Source: JBGPIK01 sp041484845 (GTDB taxonomy: Bacteria; Desulfobacterota; Binatia; UBA9968). Taken from it: a stretch of 9,796 nucleotides of DNA. Position 1 is the stretch's first letter. Each line of letters begins with the position of its first letter. Where the stretch lies: contig JBGPIK010000259.1 of NCBI GenBank assembly GCA_041484845.1, positions 1 to 9,796 of the forward strand, given 5' to 3'. A program made the translations under genes and the position numbers. Positions 1 through 6,834 of the stretch are shown here, one piece after another. The notes under the pieces were generated by a model. It did no database searches. It was not told the DNA's origin and saw only the letters and a list, made by a program, of their open reading frames with translations.

Positions 1-41
1 GAGGGCCACGGGGTGGTCGATTGCTCAAAGGGACGCTGTAG
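1..41 (+). other. possible 3' end of an upstream gene
   Basis: The first 41 bases are open in the third frame up to a TAG at 39-41, and the next gene starts 14 bases later with its own ribosome binding site. This is the spacing expected for the tail of a co-transcribed upstream gene. The stretch is too short to recognise any family, and the other two frames are also open here, so the call is weak. Confidence 0.2.
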
Positions 42-55
42 AAAAGGAGAAGATC

Positions 56-787
56 ATGTACGGATGGAGAGCCAAAATCGGTCACATCTCAGCTTCACGC
101 GGCGATTCGCTGGTTTATGAATTTTATCGCATGATGCCAGATGGATTTTTCCTCATGAATACCACAGGCAGAATTCGCAAGTTGGCTGATGACCATATCA
201 AGAGCCAGATGGATTTTATTGAGGATGCTTCCATCGACCTGGAACAATCGGGAGCCGATGTTGTCATTGCCAGCGGCTCCCCGCAGTGGACCCTGATGGG
301 CAATGGAAGCGAGGTCGAGACCGAAAAGCGCATCCAGGCCAAAATACAGATCCCCTTTGCCACGGTCATAACCGCCGAGATGGAGGCCATGCGTGCCATG
401 GGTATCCGCAAGGTGGTGGTGTCGACGCCTCATCGAGATGACATGAACGAGCGCATGGAGCGGTTTCTTAATAATGCCGGATTTCAGGTGCTCAGGATCG
501 GTGGCCTCGGTTGCCTGCGCAACACGGAGATCGCCGCTCAGCCCATTTACGCATCCTACAAGCTTTCGAAGAAACTTTACGACGAAGCGCCGGAGGCGGA
601 CGGTATCTTCGTTCATTGTCCGCGCTGGCCGACGATCGATGCGGTGCCTTTGTTGGAAAGAGAAATCGGAAAGCCGGTGGTATGCAGTACCCAAGCGACT
701 ATTTGGTTTGCGCTTCGGCTCTTGAAAGTGCGGGAGAAAATCCAGGGTTGGGGGCGGCTGATGGAAAGCCCGAACGGCACGGTATGA
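56..787 (+). CDS. arylmalonate decarboxylase / maleate isomerase family protein (Asp/Glu racemase superfamily)
   Basis: A 243-residue cytoplasmic enzyme of the Asp/Glu racemase superfamily, whose members use one or two cysteines to decarboxylate, racemise or isomerise small dicarboxylic acids. The MYGWRAKIG opening, the family length and AAGGAG at 44-49 six bases upstream support this ATG. The C-terminal cysteine is visible as Cys188 in HCPRWPTIDAVP (residues 187-198), followed by GKPVVCSTQATIW. At the first active-site loop (VVIASGSPQW, residues 69-78), where two-cysteine members such as maleate isomerase carry Cys, this protein has Ser73-Gly74-Ser75. Position 126 is His in STPHRDDMNER, where I recall Tyr in many relatives. 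By this pattern it resembles one-cysteine arylmalonate decarboxylase more than a racemase or maleate isomerase. The substrate is unknown. It is convergent with the ligase gene to its right. Confidence 0.85.
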   Translation: MYGWRAKIGHISASRGDSLVYEFYRMMPDGFFLMNTTGRIRKLADDHIKSQMDFIEDASIDLEQSGADVVIASGSPQWTLMGNGSEVETEKRIQAKIQIPFATVITAEMEAMRAMGIRKVVVSTPHRDDMNERMERFLNNAGFQVLRIGGLGCLRNTEIAAQPIYASYKLSKKLYDEAPEADGIFVHCPRWPTIDAVPLLEREIGKPVVCSTQATIWFALRLLKVREKIQGWGRLMESPNGTV

Positions 788-857
788 GAAGGGAGCACGA
801 TTTTTAGCACGACCTCGGCCTGTGCCGTTCGCTAAGGAAATAAAAAAGGAAGGGAGG

Positions 858-944
858 ATGTCTTTAACGGTTAGTCGCGCGCAGACTAGGAAGTCACTCT
901 GTCCGACTCATCGTTTCCAATTTTCTCCGATCGATTTTCCCTAG
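858..944 (+). other. short ORF with a ribosome binding site, possibly a truncated gene start
   Basis: ATG at 858 is preceded by a purine-rich tract with AAGGA at 846-850 (seven-base spacing) and GGGAGG at 852-857. It opens 28 codons, begins MSLTVSRAQTRKS and stops at TAG 942-944. The last 50 bases lie antisense within the 3' end of ligase A. No family is recognisable. The strong binding site followed by a very short frame could mark a downstream partner of the first gene that lost its body when ligase A was brought next to it, or it may be chance. Confidence 0.15.
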
Positions 945-2411
945 TCCAGTGCGCGGAAGGCTGGAAAGAAATTCCACGACTTTGGGAGCCTTGTAAGACG
1001 CCAGCGATTCTTTGCAAAACTTGATCAACGACTCGACCCCGCAGATGGCTCCTTCTTTCAGCACCACGAACGCTTTCACGGCTTCGCCCCACTCGACGCT
1101 TTTGAAACCGATAACCGCGACCTCGAACACCGCCGGGTGTTTGCTGAGTGCGTCTTCGATCTCTTCGGGAAAGATGCTGATGCCCCCGCTCTTGACCATG
1201 TTCTTTTTGCGCCCGGAGACGGTGAGATAGCCTTCTTCGTCGACGAAACCGATATCGCCGGTGTGGCACCAACCGCCGCTTAAGAATTCTTCCGTGGCCG
1301 CGGGATTGCGGTAATAGCCTTGTATCGCGAGCGGCGTGCGCACGCAAATTTCGCCTTCTTCGCCGCGGGGCACCTCCCGTCCATTCTGGTCGGTAATTCT
1401 CACCAGGACGCACCAGATCGGCTTGCCGACGGTGTCGCCGCGCGTCGCCCAATCCTCCGGACCGATGGCCGTGATCTGGCCGCAATCGGTTGAGGCATAG
1501 GCTTCGTAAAGCTCGGGGCAAATTTTGTTCCGGATGCCGCGCGCCAGCTCTTGCGCAAGGTGGCCGCCGGTGATGCCGAGATAGCGTAGTGAATCCGTGC
1601 GCAAGCGGCCGAGGCCTTCGTAACGCAGCAGGCGCTCGCACAAGACGGGTACCAGCATGGTGTAGGTGATTTTTTCGCGCTGGATGGTCTCGAGGACTGT
1701 TTTTTCATCGAACTTTTCCTGGATGAAGATGGTGCCGCCGAGATACAACATGCTCATCACCGAGCCGCGGCCGGCGTTGAAATGAACCGGCAGCGTCATC
1801 AGCGCGCGCTCGTCCTTATTCATGCCTTTGGTCATACCGTAATTGAGACAGCGCATCGCATAGGTCTGATGATCGATGCTGCACGCTTTGGGAAATCCCG
1901 TGGTTCCCGAAGTGATCATGAATAAAAAAGGATCGGTCCCCTGGATCGATGCATCGAAATCGTCTGCGCTGCTGCGCCTCAGCGCCTCTTCATAGGGCGA
2001 GCCCAAAGTGTTCGTGGAACCTTCGATGGTGAGCCGCTTGCTTAAAGCCACGTGTTCGCGCGCCAGATCGCCCAGCGCATAGGTTTCGCTGCGGCCTTCG
2101 AGAATAAAAGCTTTGGGTGCAAAAAATCCGACCATCGCCGCGCATTCTTGGGCGCTCCAGTTGAAGTCGAAAGGGACGGCGACGGCGCCGATTTTCCCGA
2201 GCGCAAAAAGCGCCTCGAAATGTTCGGCCCGGCTGCCGCAGGAAAGCGCGACCAGATCGCCTTTGCCGATGCCTTGTTGCAACAGATAACGGCTGAGGCG
2301 ATTGACGCGCTTGTGGAACTCCGAATAGGTCAAGGACCTGTGGCCATCCACGATCGCGAGCTGCTGGGGAGAATAGTAAGCGTTGCGGAAGAGAGCTTCG
2401 CTGATATTCAT
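894..2411 (-). CDS. class I adenylate-forming enzyme (acyl-CoA ligase-like), paralogue A
   Basis: A 505-residue ANL-superfamily enzyme expected to activate a carboxylate with ATP to an acyl-adenylate and usually pass it to CoA. Core motifs are in order: the phosphate-binding loop MITSGTTGFPKA at 165-176, the A5-type YEAYASTDCG at 302-311 (Asp where Glu is commoner), GWCHTGD at 380-386, the hinge GRKKNMVKSGG at 400-410, and the C-terminal catalytic Lys492 in RTGLGKIDR. All catalytic elements look intact, so it should be active; the acyl substrate cannot be read. GGAGG at 2418-2422 sits six bases upstream and is encoded by the last codons of the preceding binding-protein gene. The TGA of that gene (2414-2412) directly abuts this ATG, so translation is probably coupled. 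The C-terminal 74 residues match ligase B at 68 of 74 positions. Confidence 0.92.
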   Translation of the reverse strand: MNISEALFRNAYYSPQQLAIVDGHRSLTYSEFHKRVNRLSRYLLQQGIGKGDLVALSCGSRAEHFEALFALGKIGAVAVPFDFNWSAQECAAMVGFFAPKAFILEGRSETYALGDLAREHVALSKRLTIEGSTNTLGSPYEEALRRSSADDFDASIQGTDPFLFMITSGTTGFPKACSIDHQTYAMRCLNYGMTKGMNKDERALMTLPVHFNAGRGSVMSMLYLGGTIFIQEKFDEKTVLETIQREKITYTMLVPVLCERLLRYEGLGRLRTDSLRYLGITGGHLAQELARGIRNKICPELYEAYASTDCGQITAIGPEDWATRGDTVGKPIWCVLVRITDQNGREVPRGEEGEICVRTPLAIQGYYRNPAATEEFLSGGWCHTGDIGFVDEEGYLTVSGRKKNMVKSGGISIFPEEIEDALSKHPAVFEVAVIGFKSVEWGEAVKAFVVLKEGAICGVESLIKFCKESLASYKAPKVVEFLSSLPRTGLGKIDRRKLETMSRTE

Positions 2412-3413
2412 TCATTTCCTCCAAACGGCCTCGATGAATCCGCTCTTATCGAGCTCTTGAATAAAGCTCGAATCGACCACGTTCGCCGGATCGAAAGTTT
2501 TTGCGCGCGGGTCGCGCAGCTCCAACGTTTTGAGCATGAACTCAATCCCTTTCATGTTGACGTAAGGCACGCGGTCCTGAAAGCGAGTAACGATATCGTA
2601 AGTGGGTTTGAGCACGTCGGGGTCCCTATTTTGCGCGAAGTCGGCGGTGATCTTCAAGACAAATTCGCGATTGTCCCGGTAAAAGCGTAGCCCCTCGACA
2701 AAAGTTTTCATGACCCTCATTACGGTATCGCGATGGCTCTTCACATAGGTCTTGGTGCTGGCAAAACAGCTGCCGGGGTTGTAAAGGCCGAGCTTGCTCA
2801 TGTCGATCAATTCATGGAGGCCGAGTTTCTCGGCGGCGATATCCTGGGGCGGAATGAACGTGGAAGCGTGGACCACGCCTTTGCTCAAGGCCGCCAAACG
2901 CGTCGGCGCGCCGCCCACCGCAACCACGGCGAAGTCGCGGTCGGGAAGCAGGCCGCGCTCCTTAAGTATGAAACGAATCACGCTGTCCTCCTGAGAGCCG
3001 ATGGTCGTAACGCCGATTTTCTTGCCTTTGAGATCCGTTACGGTCTTTACATCGGGAGTGGAGAAGACGCGCCAGTAGAGCGTGTTGATGCCGCAGGCGA
3101 GATAAACCGTATCCGCGCCGCCCAAGGCGGAAGCGACGATCGCAGCGCCGCCGATAAAGCTCAGCGGCACCTGGCCCGAAACCATGGCCGCCGTGAGGAT
3201 CGGGCTCCCTTGAATATAGACGAGGTCAACGTCGAGCCCGTTCTTTTTAAACAGGCCCCCTTTGCGCATGACGTCGATAATTCCCAGAGAGGCCACCGGA
3301 GCAGGATAACCGATCACAAGCTTCTCCAGCTTTTGGGCATAAACGGTAAAAGATTGGTTTAGACACACACCCAAGCATAAAACGATGATGAAAATCATTC
3401 GTCGCAGATTCAT
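2412..3413 (-). CDS. ABC-type substrate-binding protein, NMT1/SsuA-like (binding protein 1)
   Basis: A secreted periplasmic binding protein of the NMT1/THI5-like type (nitrate/sulfonate/pyrimidine-precursor binding fold), 333 residues from the chosen ATG at 3413. This start gives a clean signal peptide (MNLRR, hydrophobic IFIIVLCLGVCL, probable cleavage after VYA at residue 26) and has AAGGAG at 3420-3425 six bases away. An in-frame ATG at 3482 would add 23 residues ahead of the signal peptide and is rejected. Family features include KLVIGYPAP just after cleavage, DLKGKKIGVTTIGSQED at 127-143 and GGAPTRLAAL at 167-176. The ligand is not readable; this family is often misnamed as nitrate or taurine binding. 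The gene abuts ligase A and has no permease or ATPase partner in view, so it may use a distant transporter or serve as a sensor. Confidence 0.88.
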   Translation of the reverse strand: MNLRRMIFIIVLCLGVCLNQSFTVYAQKLEKLVIGYPAPVASLGIIDVMRKGGLFKKNGLDVDLVYIQGSPILTAAMVSGQVPLSFIGGAAIVASALGGADTVYLACGINTLYWRVFSTPDVKTVTDLKGKKIGVTTIGSQEDSVIRFILKERGLLPDRDFAVVAVGGAPTRLAALSKGVVHASTFIPPQDIAAEKLGLHELIDMSKLGLYNPGSCFASTKTYVKSHRDTVMRVMKTFVEGLRFYRDNREFVLKITADFAQNRDPDVLKPTYDIVTRFQDRVPYVNMKGIEFMLKTLELRDPRAKTFDPANVVDSSFIQELDKSGFIEAVWRK

Positions 3414-3419
3414 GTTGCA

Positions 3420-3425
3420 CTCCTT
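3420..3425 (-). promoter_or_regulatory. ribosome binding site deciding the start of binding protein 1
   Basis: AAGGAG on the minus strand, six bases from the ATG at 3413. It immediately adjoins the first copy of a 14-bp direct repeat (3426-3439), so the inserted element stops exactly short of this site. Confidence 0.75.
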
Positions 3426-3599
3426 AATTCTAAAGTTTCGCGTCTTCAGGATTCCGTGTGAAGCAGGGTTCGGAGATTGCACCGCCGAGGCGCGGAGTAA
3501 AGAGGTTTTGATTAAAAATACTCCGAACTCTGTGAACTCTGTGCCTCTGCGGTGAATCCTTCTTCACAGGAAATCTTGAATGGCCAATTCTAAAGTTTC
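3426..3599. mobile_element. MITE-like imperfect palindrome bracketed by a 14-bp direct repeat
   Basis: AATTCTAAAGTTTC occurs at 3426-3439 and again at 3586-3599. Between the copies lies a long imperfect palindrome. The outer arms 3444-3470 and 3555-3581 pair at 21 of 27 positions. The inner arms 3480-3497 and 3537-3554 pair at 15 of 18, with nine extra bases at 3471-3479 on the left. The 39-base loop (3498-3536) opens into a 9-bp tandem repeat, AACTCTGTG at 3526-3534 and 3535-3543. A hairpin element flanked by a direct repeat is what a non-autonomous insertion with target duplication looks like. It carries no gene. Transcribed with the leftward genes it would fold into a long hairpin between ligase B and binding protein 1, and could end or stabilise transcripts. 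The 'CTCTGTGCCTCTGCGGTGA'-like right arm resembles repeats I recall from environmental bacterial genomes; this is not checked. Confidence 0.6.
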
Positions 3600-3720
3600 T
3601 TAGTTCTTGGTCGAGCGCGCGCGGAAAACATCATGAACGTTCTCCGGCGTGATTCCCTTTTTCGATTTTAAGTTGTTTCCTGAAAACATTCACACGGCGT
3701 TCCTGGATCTCGCGTGACAT
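3600..3720 (-). pseudogene. possible small gene, frameshifted (about 39 codons)
   Basis: Two overlapping frames lie in the gap left of ligase B. One starts at ATG 3720 (MSREIQERRVNVFRKQ...) and stops at 3631. The other runs to TAA 3602-3600 and ends ITPENVHDVFRARSTKN. Removing one base in the A5G3 run (minus strand, about 3656-3663) joins them into one highly charged 39-residue product. The ATG is 22 bases after the ligase B stop. If the flanking palindromic element and one copy of its repeat are removed, the TAA would lie 26 bases before the binding protein 1 ATG, so both spacings look operon-like. The ribosome binding site is weak, and no family is recognised. It may instead be non-coding. 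Confidence 0.25.
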
Positions 3721-3742
3721 GTTTCCGCGAGTGTTTAAGGTC

Positions 3743-5260
3743 TCACCACGCCCGGCTCATCGTCTCTAGCTTCCCGCGGTCGATTTTACCAAGACCGGTG
3801 CGCGGAAGGCTGGAAAGAAATTCCACGACTTTGGGAGCCTTGTAGGACGCCAGCGATTCTTTGCAAAACTTTATCAATGATTCGGACTCGCAGATGGCTC
3901 CTTCTTTTAGCACCACGAACGCTTTCACGGCTTCGCCCCATTCGGCGCTTTTGAAGCCAATGACCGCCACGTCGAGCACGTCAGGATGGCTGCGCAGCGC
4001 GCCCTCGATCTCTTCGGGGAAGACGCTGATGCCTCCGCTTTTGATCATGTTCTTTTTACGCCCGGAGATGGTTAAGTAGCCCTGCTCGTCGAGAAAACCG
4101 ATATCCCCCGTGTGGCACCATCCATTGCGCAGAAATTCTTCCGTGGCAGCAGGATTACGGTAATAGCCCCGGATGGCAGTCGGAGTGCGCAGGCAGATCT
4201 CGCCTTGTTCGCCGAGCGGAAGCTCGCGACCGTCGTCGCCGGCAATCTTGACTCGAACGCACCAAACGGGCTTGCCTACGCTATTGCCATGAATGATCCG
4301 ATCTTCGGGCGACAAGACCGTGACTTGGCCGCAATCCGTCGAAGCATAGGCTTCGTAGAACCTGGAGCAGACTCTTTCGCCAAAACTGAGGGCCGATTCC
4401 GCAGAGAGGTGGCCGCCGGTAATACTCAGGTAATTGAGCGATGACTTGTCGAACTGATCGAGCTTCTCGTAGAGCAACAGACGCTCGCACAGCGTGGGAA
4501 CCAGTATGGTGTAGGTGATCTTCTCCTGCTGGACGGTTTGCAAAAAGGTTTGCTCGTCAAATCGTTCCTGAATGAAAACCGTGGCTCCGAGGTACAGAAG
4601 ACCGATGACGGAGTTACGCCCCGCATTGAAGTGAACCGGCAGGACCATGAGCGCACGCTCGTTCGAGCTGGTGCCGCGAGTGATCGCAAAGTTCAACGAG
4701 CGCAGCGTATAGGCATCGTGATTGACGGTGCACGCCTTGGGAAATCCCGTCGTCCCCGAAGTGATCATCACGATGAAGGTATCTTTGCTATCGACTTCGA
4801 TATCCGGGTCGTCGGGGCTCCCCAGCGCCACAGCCCCTTCGAACGGCGTGCCGCCGATGGCTTCGGAGCCTTCAATCTCGATCCACTTCTCGCACGCCGT
4901 GCGCCCTCGCAGAATGTTTGCCAGCTCTCGGGTTTCTTTGCGTCCTTCCAAAATGAAAACTCCGGGCGCGAAAAAATTGACCATCGCCTCACATTCCTGA
5001 GGGCTCCAATGATAATCAAAAGGGACGGTGATGGCGCCGATTTTCGCCAGCGCGAATATAGTTTCAAAATGCTCGGCGCGGCTGCCGCAGGAAAGAGCGA
5101 CCATGTCGCCTTTGCGGATACCGAGCTTAAGAAAATAATGCGCCAGACGGTTGGTGCGCAGGTGGAGGTCTAAGCACGTGAGCGATCTGTGTGAGTCGAC
5201 GATGGCCAGTTTTTTTGGAAAGCGTTGCGCATTGCGCGGTAGGGCGTCGCCGATATTCAT
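3743..5260 (-). CDS. class I adenylate-forming enzyme (acyl-CoA ligase-like), paralogue B
   Basis: The second 505-residue ANL enzyme of the train, collinear with paralogue A without visible gaps. It has MITSGTTGFPKA at 165-176, YEAYASTDCG at 302-311, GWCHTGD at 380-386, GRKKNMIKSGG at 400-410 and catalytic Lys492 in RTGLGKIDR, so it should be a working adenylating enzyme. Divergence from A is concentrated in the N-terminal domain: 38 of the first 60 residues match, and the stretch around 100-160 is poorer. This suggests a different acyl substrate, or relaxed constraint, while the C-terminal swivelling domain is nearly the same. The start is supported by GGAG at 5268-5271, seven bases upstream, and the hydrolase stop lies 14 bases before the ATG. 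Both ligases share the TDCG variant and the Lys-Asn hinge, so they form one subfamily. Confidence 0.92.
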   Translation of the reverse strand: MNIGDALPRNAQRFPKKLAIVDSHRSLTCLDLHLRTNRLAHYFLKLGIRKGDMVALSCGSRAEHFETIFALAKIGAITVPFDYHWSPQECEAMVNFFAPGVFILEGRKETRELANILRGRTACEKWIEIEGSEAIGGTPFEGAVALGSPDDPDIEVDSKDTFIVMITSGTTGFPKACTVNHDAYTLRSLNFAITRGTSSNERALMVLPVHFNAGRNSVIGLLYLGATVFIQERFDEQTFLQTVQQEKITYTILVPTLCERLLLYEKLDQFDKSSLNYLSITGGHLSAESALSFGERVCSRFYEAYASTDCGQVTVLSPEDRIIHGNSVGKPVWCVRVKIAGDDGRELPLGEQGEICLRTPTAIRGYYRNPAATEEFLRNGWCHTGDIGFLDEQGYLTISGRKKNMIKSGGISVFPEEIEGALRSHPDVLDVAVIGFKSAEWGEAVKAFVVLKEGAICESESLIKFCKESLASYKAPKVVEFLSSLPRTGLGKIDRGKLETMSRAW

Positions 5261-5274
5261 TTATTTTCTCCGCG

Positions 5275-6642
5275 TTAGGAAATGAAATAGCCGCCCACGA
5301 CCGCATCTTTCCATGTGCGCAGAACAGAGGGCACAATACCCGCAGGCAAATCTTTCTCCGGTTTCCAGAAACTATGCACGCCGGCGCCGAAGCGGGTGAG
5401 GGCGATCTTGGGGGCGGGGTTCATTCTTCTAAAACCCGGCATAATCACCTCTTCATAAACTTCGGGACTGTGATCGCGGCTGTCCTTAGAGATCTCAAAT
5501 AGGAACGGCGGCACCGGCTTTACGTTTATTCCCGAGAGTTCGCGCGTGTAGCCGGCGAACCTTTGTACCAGCGCTTCGGTTTCTTCTCCATTCATTCTTA
5601 AACGCGCCGCAGTAACGCGCGCCCCCTCTGCGAGTGAGCCGGTGATGGCATGAGTGACGAGGTATTCCGCCTTGAACTGCGGCCGCGCCTTGGAAGCCTC
5701 CCATGCGTTCAGGATGTCTTCCATGATCGCGGGCAGACGCATGAGCGCCGCGGGTCCTTCCTGACCCAGCGCCTCGGGTCCTTGATAGCGGGCGAGATCG
5801 CGCCAGGTGCGGATGTAAAGCTCGTTGAACGGATCGGTGCGCGTCTTGGCGTGCTTTTCGACTCTTTCATAGCCGCTGATCTTGCCCATGTCGCCGCCCC
5901 ACTGATCCCGTCCGCTGCAGAGATAACCAAACGGCGAGTGTTCGGTGGCGCAGACGCCGGCCATATTGGGGATGCGCTGAGACAACATGCAGATGAACGG
6001 TCCGCCAGTGGAGTGGCCCTGGCCATAGACTGAAAATTCTTTTTCCGGAAAGTGACGGCGGTTGGCCTCGATCATGCCTTCTTCAAACGCCGCAGGCCAC
6101 GCCGCCATGCGGAACCAGAATTGGGTATCGGGTTTTGCGCGCGCCAGCGTGCGCGTGCCGTAACGATTGCGCATCGATGCGTCTTTCACGACGTCATACT
6201 GGTCCGGCGTGATCTGTTCGCCCTGCTTCCAAATGGGCGTGCGCACCGTGCCGTCGGTGTGAATCGTATCATCCGGCCAGTCGCGGCTCGCATCGGGAAA
6301 ATAAAATCGGCCCGGGAATGTGCCCGCGACCACTTTAAAACCGAACTTGCTGGCGAGCAGTTTCGAATGGCGCTCGATGCCTTTATAATCACTCGATCCG
6401 CCGTGAAGCAAGAAAAAGCCTGCTTTTTTGCCGTCTGCGCCGCGCGGAATCTTATTCGTATCTTCCGGCTCGTACACCACCATGCCGAGATCCCATTCCA
6501 GACCGAGAACGGTGATGTGAAAAATATCCTCGGTCCGTCTGATCGGAATATCGGACGTACCCAAGATTTCCTCGGTGTCTTTTATACATTGCTCTCGGGA
6601 AACGAATGTGGGCGGTTGCCAGCTGGTTTTTACTTCAGACAT
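5275..6642 (-). CDS. alpha/beta hydrolase-fold protein of unknown substrate
   Basis: A 455-residue cytoplasmic protein (no signal peptide) with alpha/beta hydrolase hallmarks. FLLHGGSSDYKG at 77-88 is the oxyanion-hole strand. The nucleophile elbow YGQGHSTGG at 206-214 puts Ser211 in a G-H-S-T-G pentapeptide, and GAGVHSFW at 419-426 provides a late histidine (His423). Asp387 or Asp390 in ISKDSRDHSP is a candidate acid. The protein is longer than a minimal hydrolase, and roughly residues 240-370 would form a large helical cap, which usually shapes substrate choice. It would be an esterase, amidase or C-C hydrolase; sequence does not say which. It is the first gene of the leftward train, with GAGGT at 6651-6655 eight bases before the ATG. 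Its position ahead of two ligases suggests it releases a carboxylate that they activate (inference). Confidence 0.8.
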   Translation of the reverse strand: MSEVKTSWQPPTFVSREQCIKDTEEILGTSDIPIRRTEDIFHITVLGLEWDLGMVVYEPEDTNKIPRGADGKKAGFFLLHGGSSDYKGIERHSKLLASKFGFKVVAGTFPGRFYFPDASRDWPDDTIHTDGTVRTPIWKQGEQITPDQYDVVKDASMRNRYGTRTLARAKPDTQFWFRMAAWPAAFEEGMIEANRRHFPEKEFSVYGQGHSTGGPFICMLSQRIPNMAGVCATEHSPFGYLCSGRDQWGGDMGKISGYERVEKHAKTRTDPFNELYIRTWRDLARYQGPEALGQEGPAALMRLPAIMEDILNAWEASKARPQFKAEYLVTHAITGSLAEGARVTAARLRMNGEETEALVQRFAGYTRELSGINVKPVPPFLFEISKDSRDHSPEVYEEVIMPGFRRMNPAPKIALTRFGAGVHSFWKPEKDLPAGIVPSVLRTWKDAVVGGYFIS

Positions 6643-6656
6643 GTTAATTCACCTCG

Positions 6657-6821
6657 TTAGATTATGGCCTTCCCGCCGAAGCGGGCTTTCCACTGCTCGA
6701 TAACCTCTTGGTTGTAATCGTTGTCCAAGACTTCGCCTGCGGCGAAGCCACAATCGTTCTCCCTTCTATACAATTTAGAAACGGGAACTGATGCTTTTGA
6801 TAATAGCTGGTCCGTTAGATC
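6657..6821 (-). pseudogene. possible 3' remnant of a lost gene
   Basis: A 54-codon open stretch without a usable ATG ends in TAA at 6659-6657, just ahead of the hydrolase ribosome binding site. Its last part, GEVLDNDYNQEVIEQWKARF followed by GGKAII, reads like a genuine protein tail in composition, and the stop-to-start spacing (14 bases) is operon-like. The upstream half looks unlike coding sequence. It could be the C-terminus of a deleted first gene of the train, or chance. The promoter at 6835-6862 lies just upstream, which would fit a deletion joining a new promoter to the remnant. No family is assigned. Confidence 0.22.
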
Positions 6822-6834
6822 TCACTTATTCGAA

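Noticed and set aside
886..1641. 251-codon open frame on the minus strand inside ligase A
   Set aside because: Arg/His-rich low-complexity product in another frame of a gene with complete ANL motifs; a codon-bias shadow.
2052..3362. Two long plus-strand open frames (2052-2690 and 2733-3362) opposite ligase A and binding protein 1
   Set aside because: Antisense of well-supported genes, no recognisable domain, no convincing ribosome binding site.
3426..3599. CRISPR-like array
   Set aside because: Only two copies of a 14-bp repeat around a palindrome, with no regular spacers.
4538..5173. 211-codon plus-strand frame opposite ligase B
   Set aside because: Mirrors the similar frame opposite ligase A; it arises from the paralogous coding strand, not from a conserved gene.
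6052..6660. 202-codon plus-strand frame opposite the hydrolase
   Set aside because: The opposite strand carries the hydrolase nucleophile elbow and oxyanion motif with a good ribosome binding site; this frame has neither motif nor family.
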